The notes under the pieces: model-generated
Databases searched by the model: none
What the model saw: the letters and a program-made list of their open reading frames with translations, nothing else
Told to the model about the DNA's origin: nothing
Position numbers and translations under genes: made by a program
Part shown: piece after piece, positions 32,779-40,604 of the stretch
How the letters are laid out: every line of letters begins with the position of its first letter
Position numbering within the stretch: position 1 is the first letter of the stretch
From: Amoebophrya sp. A120
Lineage: Eukaryota > Sar > Dinophyceae > Syndiniales > Amoebophryaceae
Reading direction: 5' to 3'
NCBI GenBank assembly: GCA_905178155.1
Contig: CAJINV010000006.1
Span: forward strand, 4,180,356 to 4,220,959
DNA length: 40,604 bases

Positions 32779-34087
32779 TTTTTCTCCTTCACGGCTCCTG
32801 GCGACCAGGTCGTGTAAAACCTAGAGCAAAGCGCCGGCGGGGAAATGTTGATGATCGACACGACAGGGCGGCGGTCTCGTCGTTGCGGGGAAGTCGAACA
32901 GATGAGGGATATCCGGCTAGTCCGGCAACTTACAAGGTGACAGTGATGCGAGGCCGAGCTACTTTTATTTATGCTGGTGCGACGAGTTGTCCTCGGGCGC
33001 GCGGAGGACGGTGGAAGACCAGCTTGTGTAGTTCTAATAGCAAAACCCACCGGGTCGTGCGACGACAAAATCGGTGAGAATTTTCTTTCCTGTGCAGGTC
33101 CTCGTGGCTTTACAACGCCGTGTTCTTGGGCCGCATCTTGTCCTTCCTGCCGGGCACAACGCAAGAAGTTGCGCCCTGACGATTTTTCGGCCGCCGGCCC
33201 GGAACGGCCGCGCGTCGCGACATAGAGATTTTTTTGTCTAGCCAGATCTTATTTGTAGTTGTACTTCATCTCTTCGGTCTTTAATATTTTTATCCTAGCT
33301 AGCACGTCATTTTTTCGTCTGTACACATCAAGAACTACAGGATATTACTATTCGACACACTTCATGTGAAGATCCCGACTCAAATCAAAGTTTTAAGTCA
33401 TTCACGCTACGGCGTCAAATGAAATCAAGATATAGTAATTTCCGACCTCGAATAAAAGCTTCACGTTTTTTCGCGCTCAACGCGCAGCGCAGGCCAACAA
33501 GCCGAAACCATTTTTCCGGGCAACAAGCCAAAACTATTTTTCCAAATTTCAATATTCTCTCGATGTATTTCGCTACCACTCGACCGGGCATGCTGCTTTT
33601 TTGGCCCTCTCTACTAGTTGTAAGTACCCATGTTGGTACCATCTCTCAACAAAACTTCGACTTTCACTTCACGCCGTTATTGTCCCTCCATGATGATCAC
33701 ACCATTGTCCTCTATTATCCCTCCAAATCGCTTTTGCTTTTGCGGCACTCAACGTGGTTCGACTCGTTTGATCCCGAAGTGACAAAGATTTTTTGTTACT
33801 AGACGACTTCTTCTACGTGACGGAAATTAAAAGGAATTCGGTGTTGACTGCGTTTAGTAGAGAAGAAACATTTCCACCACGACCGGAAACGTACTCCACA
33901 AGGCCGGATGCTGTTTTTGCCAAGCTATATTTCGATTTCCTGCCGGTAATCTTTATAATCTACAGTTCTGTTTATCTTCCAGCACATTTTACAGTTTAGA
34001 ATTTTGTCCAATTATCTTCACTTCTGCGTAGAACAATTGCGAGCCAGCTCACAAGGGAGGCTCGTATTCAGTTCGTCTTCGCAAAGT
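32779..34087. other. spacer, no confident gene
   Basis: The part up to about 33220 is G/C-rich and has overlapping frames on both strands (plus to 33077, minus 32775-33164), with no recognisable product. A plus-strand frame with ATG at 33419 (127 codons) follows in A/T-richer sequence, and another ends at 33999. Both would run against the strand of every other gene here and have no known domain. A short direct repeat built on AAGCC.AAAC.ATTTTTCC lies near 33499-33545. No introner is present. Confidence 0.45.
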
Positions 34088-34543
34088 TCAAGCAAGTTCA
34101 TTTCTCTTCATCCAACGATGATAGAATAGATTCGACGACGCATTCGCAGTTAACCAAACCAGGTGAGCATATCGCAAGAAAAAAGTGTATACGGTTACAC
34201 ATTGCGTTGCAGGCCAAGCAAGACAGACAACCTCTGTCATGCCGGATACGCATAGAAGAAGCCTCGTTTCATAAGGTGTTTTCCCGTAGGAATTCTGCAT
34301 TACAAGTTTTCCTCTCATGCAGAGAAATTTGTGTTGCTGAATTGACTACAAACGTGTAACTGTAACACTTTTTTCGTGGGATAGAGCATAGCAAAGTTCT
34401 CCTACTAAAATCGTACACCACGACAAGCAGCTCGGGAAAACAAGTAACCACAAATAAACGAAGGAAATAAAGAGAAAACAACTCTTATCAAGTGTAGTTG
34501 AATTTTTCCCCCGCTGCCGATTGCGACTTCCGCATCCCACCAT
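34088..34543 (-). CDS. small hydrophobic protein, 78 aa, one introner
   Basis: ATG at 34543 and TGA at 34088. Removing the element at 34170-34383 with one GAGCA copy leaves 237 nt in frame, and neither side has an in-frame stop. About 20 polar residues (MVGCGSRNRQRGKN) are followed by a strongly hydrophobic stretch (CFLFISFVYLWLLVFPSCLS and beyond), probably one or two membrane helices, then a short basic tail ending MKRNELA. I do not recognise it. The clean introner with a perfect repeat inside the frame is the best evidence that it is a gene. The frame also stays open upstream of the ATG. Confidence 0.5.
34170..34383. mobile_element. introner, A-tract terminal type
   Basis: Left TATCGCAAGAAAAAAGTGTA, right TAACACTTTTTTCGTGGGATA in parts, with GTTACAC inverted inside. 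Both flanks are GAGCA. Confidence 0.88.
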
Positions 34544-34660
34544 TATTTCCCCCGAGAAATGTTTGCGCTGAGTAGGCACCCGGACCGGGGGACAGCAAAC
34601 TTGTCGGATACCGGGCGAGTTTCTGTTTTATTTTGGTGATGAAGTAGTGCGCGATAATAA

Positions 34661-34728
34661 GCATTTTTGCATGACAAGCTCCGTGATCCTATGTATGTTG
34701 TGTGATGCATTTTTGCATGACAAGCTCC
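34661..34728. repeat. 22-bp direct repeat carrying the introner 10-mer
   Basis: GCATTTTTGCATGACAAGCT(CC) occurs at 34661-34682 and 34707-34728, with a weaker third copy near 34757. It lies in the 250-bp spacer between two genes and has no terminal repeats. Confidence 0.8.
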
Positions 34729-34791
34729 TTGTTCGTGATCTCATTTATGTGTGACGCATTTTCGCAAGATGAAATTGAAAGCAAGCTTCCT

Positions 34792-37142
34792 TTACAGTAC
34801 CACGGTGCATTTGAATCTCTCCGACTTCGTTTTCGGCCACGTGAAATTGGGCACGGATTCTATCGTGTGCAAAAACGTATCACCCGCCCCAGAGGTGAAA
34901 GGATACGACCTCCTAGGCTACACAAATCTACGTCTACCAGTTTTGCACCTCACGCATGACATCAAACCTGGATCCGTACTAGCATAGTCGTACTTAGAAA
35001 GCCGCGCGGCCGCATGACAAAACCACCTGAATATGCTTGTTAATAGGGCATCACAACTAGCGAAAGAACCCCAACGTCATGGAGAAATAAGTGCCTCTCA
35101 ACAAATAAATAAGGTGCCGTCCTCGCAGAGGAAACTAACTCCTGCTATGCATGCAACCTGCGCATGACAACTCTGGACTGGGTACGTTTTTACGCAGGAT
35201 AGACTCCTTTCTCGAGTTATTTTCGTCTACGTCGTCCTTTTTACTGAACAGCGGGAACTATCAAATGCAAAAGCATCGCACTAGTAGAAATCGCATGACA
35301 AATCCCCTCAGCATGAAAAATGGAATTTGTAATGCGGATTTAGGTGAAGAAGGAGATTTGTAATGCATGATTACGATTACTAGGAGTACGATACTTTTGC
35401 ACAGGATAGGAACTCCCTTCCCGTGCGGTGCGCCCCAACGCTGTATTAAGATGAAAAGTGCCCCACCATCAGAAGAGCGAACACTTTGTGTTGCAAATTT
35501 TTTTCCACACGGAACCTTTTTGCCTTGCATGAAGCAAATCCGATGCGTTTTGCTTCAAAATCTATTAAGCCACGTGCACAACTTCAACATGACAGACACA
35601 GCTTCCACTGTGGCGCTGCGCAACACAGACTTCTCCTACTCTGGCTGAAAAACTTGTAATGCTGAAACATGCACCGTGGCAAATGCTTCCATTGGGAGCT
35701 TTGCAATACAAACACATCCTGATTCTGGGGTGGCGGTATTTTTCAACATGATACGCCGGGGACCCAGGTGGAACTCCGGATCTGGAGATCAATGTTATGG
35801 GAGTGTCAGGATCGAAACCTACAAAATCAACAAATTTGCAATGCATAAAACGCAGGGCACTGCTGGCCTGTGTTGGGGAGCAGGCAAATGAGACCGATTG
35901 CAAGCCTGTGTAGGGGAAGACGATGTGCTGCCAGAGTAGCATGACAGGCGCAGTCTTACTTGCCCAAACAGCATGACAGACTGGATTTTGGTGCTCCCGA
36001 CGTTTGTCATGCGCCACTCGGAAACTGCGGCTCCAACTGGTATCGATTTTATGCATCACAAATTATTTCGATTTTGTTGATTTCGATCCTGACGCTTCCA
36101 TAAATGTAGGTGTCTCGGTAGGCGTGGACTGGTATCTTAGAAAAAAGTACAAGACCTACATAATCAGAAAAACAATATATAAACTTGTGTTGCATTTTAT
36201 TCGGGCGTCACAAAATACCTTTTTTTGGCTGTTCAGCATGACAAACGATATTCTTTGGCTGCACCCCTTTAGTACTCGATCCGACACATGACCACAAACT
36301 TCGCCCCTCATGACAGAAAAGACAAACAAAACCTGCACGACCTCTTTTGGTCTCCGCATTATACAGAGTTTGCACTGAAGCAAATTTAGCAACACAAATG
36401 TATTTCTCTTCTGGTATGGATCTACTTTATTTCTCTAGGATAACTGGCTTCCAGGCAGCGCGGTTGTTGTTCAAACGACCTGGATTTATTGGTTTTGCAT
36501 CTCAATCTGCATGACAAAGTTACCGTCTCGTGGCGGACTATGCATCACAAAAAAAACAATCGTGAAAAGAAACAATAAAGTTGTACTGCATAGCTTCGAA
36601 GTGTCCTTCACGTTCCCTGCTTTGTTGAAGCCGTACTGCGGTGCTGTGTGCTGCGTTCTGTTAAAATATCAAATGCAAAAGTGTCTGGGTCTGGGAAGAT
36701 GGAACTTGTGATGCGTCCTGTGGGTCAGACAAAAATCTGTGTTGCGTGATCGTGAAAAGTTGTCCTTTTTTGACCAACATGAGCGGGAGTTTCTCATGCA
36801 GGATAGGCATGATAGAGACTTCGCAGAATCTGTCATGCTAGGTCCTGCATGCCAGACGCAGGCCTCATGGGGCATGGAAAATATGCATGACAAGCCTCCC
36901 ACTCTTCCAGACCCAGACATATTTGCAATGCATATGAAGGTCCACCCGTCGATTTCCTTCGCGCCCCGTGGCCTGTTGTGGTAGGCCGTTTCGTTCAGGG
37001 ACATGGCTATTTTCTTTGGAATTGCGGTTCTTCTCTTTCTACCTCTGAACCAATTTACTATTCCGCGGCTGAGCTTGTAAGTATAATTTTCAACGAACAA
37101 ATAATGCGTCGAGTCGGTTTTTCTATATTGTAAATGATGCAT
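34792..37142 (-). CDS. unknown basic protein, 175 aa, eight exons
   Basis: The ATG at 37142 opens exon 1 (about 69 residues, including SLNETAYHNRPRGAKEIDGW). Removing six introners and one 107-bp GT-AG intron leaves 528 nt to the TAA at 34792-34794. The middle reads AAWKPVHAYRDTY, then STWVPGVGAHRTGREFPLFS, ending FKCTVVL. It is basic and soluble-looking, with no signal peptide or membrane helix. I do not recognise the family. Gln-rich and Gly-rich runs are absent, and the exon pieces as short as 35-45 nt between perfect repeats join without any stop, which supports a real gene. Confidence 0.7.
34861..35201. mobile_element. introner, family C, longest element
   Basis: 341 bp. Left TATCGTGTGCAAAAACGTAT, right GGGTACGTTTTTACGCAGGATA in parts. 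Flanks GATTC and GACTC. The body is diverged and contains TAGTACGATT-like family E sequence. Confidence 0.85.
35259..35408. mobile_element. introner, family E
   Basis: Left TATCAAATGCAAAAGCATCG, right CGATACTTTTGCACAGGATA. Both flanks are GGAAC. Confidence 0.93.
35444..35753. mobile_element. introner, family C-like, diverged ends
   Basis: Left TATTAAGATGAAAAGTGCCC, right GGCGGTATTTTTCAACATGATA in parts. Flanks CGCTG and CGCCG. Confidence 0.82.
35796..36102. mobile_element. introner, family D
   Basis: Left TATGGGAGTGTCAGGATCGA, right ending TCCTGACGCTTCCATA. Both flanks are AATGT. Confidence 0.93.
36133..36442. mobile_element. introner, A-tract terminal type, long
   Basis: Left TATCTTAGAAAAAAGTACAA, right ACTTTATTTCTCTAGGATA. 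Both flanks are ACTGG. Confidence 0.87.
36480..36586 (-). other. GT-AG intron, 107 bp, with introner-type motifs
   Basis: Minus-strand donor TGCA|GTACAA and acceptor ATCCAG|GTCG keep the frame. Inside are GCATGACAAA and GCATCACAAA, the motifs typical of introners, but no terminal inverted repeat or clear flanking repeat is left. Confidence 0.65.
36667..36934. mobile_element. introner, family A
   Basis: Left TATCAAATGCAAAAGTGT with CTGGGTCTGG, right CCAGACCCAGACATA and TTTGCAATGCATA. Flanks TAAAA and TGAAG (3 of 5). Confidence 0.9.
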
Positions 37143-38660
37143 TTAATACTATCCTTCATCTGAGTACGCGCAGGCACGAGTACGACAGAAGAAATCATAC
37201 TAGCGAAGACAAATGTACAACAACGCAGTTGTCAAAGTTAGCTCGTCGAAGTTTTTCGGTAGCATCACTGCTCTGGCTTCGCTCGCTCTCTCAGAGTGGT
37301 CTCCTTCTTGTCTGCGTCTCAGCACATTCGACGGTTGCAAACCGAACAACTGCAGCGTCGGCCCTCGCATTCAATCAACTACCTCTTGCGCCGCAGATCA
37401 GGAGCACGCACTAGTCTTTTATATTTATACACGACAGTGATTGCTATCTATACTTACAACACCATGAACGAGAAACGCACATCCGAACACCGGCACGAGA
37501 AGAGATGAACTGGAGTTCTTCTTCTAAGACAAAAATTGTATTGCTCCACCGGCGTCACAAACTCTATGACGACCTGGCACGATATCATCCCGCGCCCGCC
37601 GGGATGTTTAGGCTTCAGTGACTTTCTGTGGTGATAAAAATACAAATTCGGGCTGTACGATTCAAACCTGTTCACGTAAATAATATGACGGCTGTGGCTG
37701 TGCTTTGGAATGACGGCTCGAGACTGTTTTTGCTGTCCAAGTCCAAGCAGCATTATCCCATCACTCAACGAAACCGATAGCAACAGGAGAGAAACAAAAT
37801 TTCCTAGCTAGGCGCTATGGGAGGCGGGAACAAAATTCAAACTGCAGCGTCGTGCAATTTGTTTGGAGTCACTTCCGGAAAGTTTTTTTTTGGCTTTTTT
37901 CAAGGGTTTTCAACTCGATGTAGTATTCGAATCTTCTTGCTCGTGTGCTTCAACTTGTATCGCCCCTGCTGGTGACAAGCGGACTGAAATGCGTGCCCGT
38001 GCAACCAGGGCACGACATTTGTTTCCTACATTGGTGGAGTTACTTGTAGTGGCGAATGCAGAAAGGCGGGCCATAGATCTAGACTCAGCTGCAAACGTTT
38101 AGTATTCTAGTCTACTGTAAATAACGGAGTCGGGCAACCACGAGACAGTATGTAACGACGCCAAGGCGCAAATGTTTCAACTACAGGGAGTTCGTTTTAT
38201 TATTTGCAGATACCTAATGTGATGATATTTATTTTTTCCCGGTAATGATAAAAAGTAAAACTTGGATGATCAGTGGAAGAGCACCACGCGGCTTGCGCGT
38301 CGCCTCAAAGCTCTAGCGCACGCAGAACGGCCTTCGGTCCATGCAGAACTCTGGGCGCCTGCTGGACTACTTCCTTTGACAAAGTTTCTTTTAACAAAAC
38401 TTGAGTCGTGCACCAGAAATTTCGAAACAACTTGGGTCGTGCATTTTAGTACTAAAGGTTTTTTTTGTCTTACCTCGAAAAAGGATCTACTACAGTTTTC
38501 TCATCTAAGCCTTGATGCCCATTCACGGAGTGGTACATGATCTCGGAAATAACAATAGGCCATCAAAAGAAATTTACTCCCGACAGGTCACAACATATAT
38601 AAACATATATTCATGCTGATAGCTACAATTACAAGTTACAAGACTAATAATGATCATTAG
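37143..38660. other. spacer upstream of the 175-aa gene
   Basis: Several short frames on both strands (plus 37213-37440, minus 37454-37783, plus 37863-38102, plus 38262-38540) overlap or lack any recognisable domain. None is interrupted by an introner, unlike the genes. I see no supported gene here. Confidence 0.45.
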
Positions 38661-38672
38661 CGCTATTCTGGG

Positions 38673-38990
38673 CCTCAGGCCCCCCCTAAGGCCCCCCCTT
38701 AGGCCCCCCCTCGACCCCTAAGGCCCCCCCTGAGGCCCCCCCTCAGGCCCCCCCTCAGGCCAAAAAAGGCCCCCCCTAAGGCCCCCCCTGAGGCCCCCCC
38801 TGGGGCCCCCCCTTTTGCCCAAAGGGGGGGGGTTAGGCCCCCCCTTAGGCCCCCCCTTTTTTTCGTGTTCGCAGACGCCCAGAGCCAAAAAAGGCCCCCC
38901 CTAAGGCCCCCCCTGAGGCCCCCCCTAAGGCCCCCCCTTTTGCCCAAGGGGGGTGGGTTGGGTCCCCCCCTTAGGCCCCCTCTTTTTTTC
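38673..38990. repeat. poly-C array with unit near AAGGCCCCCCCT
   Basis: Runs of seven C separated by TAAGG, TGAGG or TTAGG, with a period of about 12 bp. The array is interrupted by two copies of a longer block containing TTTTTTTCG and TTCGCAGACG (near 38864 and 38986). The minus strand has closely spaced G7 runs. Confidence 0.9.
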
Positions 38991-39390
38991 GCGAGCGTTC
39001 GCAGACGTCTGGCACAGAACATAAAGCCAGGCAGATCATCGCCGACCATTTCTTTGACGCAGGCAGCGACCGAACAATCCCGGGCGGCGCCACGCGCTGT
39101 CTACCTTGGCTGGTCCGCCGGTTCTCATTCTGATTGCGGGCGGGGCCGCTTTGGCTTTGGACACAATAAACAAAGTCACGAAGTGAGTCCTTGGCTTTGG
39201 CTTCATATTTTGGCTACCGCCCCGGCTTTGTCCTTTGATTTTAATTACCGGCGGGGCCGCTTCGGAATGCATGACACGCATGCCCTGTAGCCCTCCTGGA
39301 CAATGCTATGCGCTGCGCAGTCGAAGGCGCCGGCAAGGCTCTTCGGAATGCTTTTCGGTTTCTACCGAAAAGCCGAACGGGATTCGAGAC
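38991..39390. other. non-coding stretch between C-rich arrays
   Basis: G/C-rich. It has two related blocks containing CGGGGCCGCTT (near 39143 and 39253), spaced about 110 bp, and a hairpin-like CTTTTCGGTTTCTACCGAAAAG near 39350 (in parts CTTTTCGG and CCGAAAAG). No gene is supported. Confidence 0.5.
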
Positions 39391-39422
39391 CCTTCCTGAG
39401 GCCCCTCTAAGACCCCCCCTTT

Positions 39423-40604
39423 GGCCAGCCCGGAAGGGCCCTCGCTCCCTCGGGCGTTCTGCCCTGGCGGTTTGCTTGCTTTGCTTGAAGGCCCGCTATG
39501 CGAGCCCCGGCGCCGGCAAATGCCCGAGCCTGAGGCCCCCCGCAAGGCCCCCCCGAAGGAACAGGAGCCCTGAGGCCCCCCGGAGGCCGCCCCGGAGGCC
39601 CCCCCCCGGCAGAGGCCCCCCCTGAGGCCCCCCCCTTTGGCCAGCCCGGAGGGGCCCTCCTGTCTTCTGCCCTGAAGCTTTGCTTGCTTTGCGTGAAGGC
39701 CCGCCAGGCGAGCCCCGGCGCCGGCCAATGCCCGAGCCTGTGGCCCTATTCATTGACAGCCCTGAGGCATCCCTGCGGCCCCCCCTACGGCCCCCCCCAA
39801 TGGCCCCCCCTAAGGCCCCCCCTTTGGCCAGCCCGGAAGGGCCCTCGCTCCCTCGGGCCTTCTGCCCTGAGGTTTTGCTTGCTTTGCTTGAAGGCCTGCC
39901 AAGCGAGCCCCGGCGCCGGCACTCACATGCCCGAGCCGGAGGCCCCCCGCAAAGCCCCCCCGAACAGAAGCCCTGGGCCCCCCCTGAGGCCGCCCCGGGG
40001 GCCCCCCCCCGAAGGCCCCCCCTGTGGTCAGCCCGGGAGGGCCCTCGTGTCTTCTGCCCGGAAGCTTTGTGTGCTTTGCGTGAAGGCCCGGCCCGCCGAG
40101 CGAGCCCCGGCGCGCGCCGGCAAATGCCCGAGCCTGCGGCCCTATTGATGACAGCCTTGAGGCCTCCCGCATGGGCCCCCCCCTAAGGCCCCCCCTGAGG
40201 CCCCCCCTAAGGCCCCCCCTAAGGCCCCCCCTTTGGCCCTCGCTCCCTCGGGCCTTCTGCCCTGAAGCTTTGCTTGCTTTGCTTGAAGGGCTGCCAAGCG
40301 AGCCCCGGCGCCGGGACATGCCCGAGCCTGGGGCCCCCCGCAAAGCCCCCCCGAACAGAAGCCCTGTGGCCCCCCGGAGGCCGCCCCGGGGGCCCCCCCT
40401 CGCCCTGCCAAGGCCCCCCCTTGGGCCAGCCCGGAAGGGCCCTCGTGTCTTCTGCCCTGAAGCTTTGCTTGCTTTGCGGGAAGGCCCGCCAAGCGAGCCC
40501 CGGCGCCGGCCAATGCCCGAGCCTGTGGCCCTATTGACAGCCCTGAGGCCCCCCCTAAGGCCCCCCCTAAGGCCCCCCCTGAGGCCCCCCCTAAGGCCCC
40601 CCCT
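39423..40604. repeat. satellite of about 197 bp, six copies, mixed with poly-C array
   Basis: The block CGAGCCCCGGCGC begins at 39501, 39709, 39904, 40101, 40299 and 40494, so the spacing is 208, 195, 197, 198 and 195 bp. Each copy also has TTCTGCCC, GCTTGCTTTGC and TGCCCGAGCCTG, separated by AAGGCCCCCCCT-type runs of variable length. Long frames here are Pro/Arg/Gly-rich by-products on every frame. The window ends inside the array. Confidence 0.9.

Noticed and set aside
33419-33999. Possible plus-strand gene made of two adjacent frames
   Set aside because: No domain, low-complexity start with a short direct repeat, wrong strand for this region, and no introner.
504-36934. CRISPR-like repeat array
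   Set aside because: The repeats are inverted element ends inside eukaryotic genes, spaced irregularly, with no spacers of constant length and no cas genes.
39306-40537. Long Pro/Arg/Gly-rich frames at the right end
   Set aside because: They come from the poly-C array and satellite, which stay open in several frames on both strands.

Overview
The window looks like nuclear DNA of a protist with transposon-like introns. The best guess is a parasitic dinoflagellate of the Amoebophrya (Syndiniales) type, whose genomes are known to carry introners, meaning mobile elements that are spliced as non-canonical introns. That assignment is inference from gene architecture. There is no rRNA gene or close marker gene here to prove it.

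Layout. All seven genes that could be assembled lie on the minus strand: an unknown protein (404 to about 2461 or further right); a DUF21/CNNM-type membrane protein of 600 aa (3012-7829); a small Lys/Ala-rich protein of 189 aa (9869-10588); a voltage-gated K+ channel with a C-terminal cyclic-nucleotide-binding-like domain, 2,076 aa (12204-26667); a four-helix membrane protein (28831-32778); a 78-aa hydrophobic protein (34088-34543); and a 175-aa unknown protein (34792-37142). The right end (about 38670-40604) is a C-rich array with poly-C runs and a satellite of about 197 bp.

The main finding is 63 short elements (137-341 bp). They begin TATC or TATG, end GATA or CATA, have long terminal inverted repeats, and are flanked by direct repeats of about 5 bp. 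They fall into about seven families and interrupt six of the seven genes. Removing each element plus one copy of its flanking repeat joins the exons in frame. Done by hand over whole genes this gives coding lengths that are exact multiples of three: 1,803 nt with 12 elements, 6,231 nt with 30 elements, 708 nt with 9 elements and 2 GT-AG introns, 528 nt with 6 elements and 1 GT-AG intron, and 237 nt with 1 element. It also restores known motifs across junctions, such as the S6/C-linker and the CNB fold of the channel. Most of these introns cannot be GT-AG. The families differ in their terminal sequences but share an internal 10-mer, TTTGTNATGC, and its complement. I found no complete element in the spacers.

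The genes do not form an obvious pathway. Several encode ion-transport or membrane proteins. No element carries a transposase or other long ORF, so the enzyme that moves them must be encoded elsewhere.
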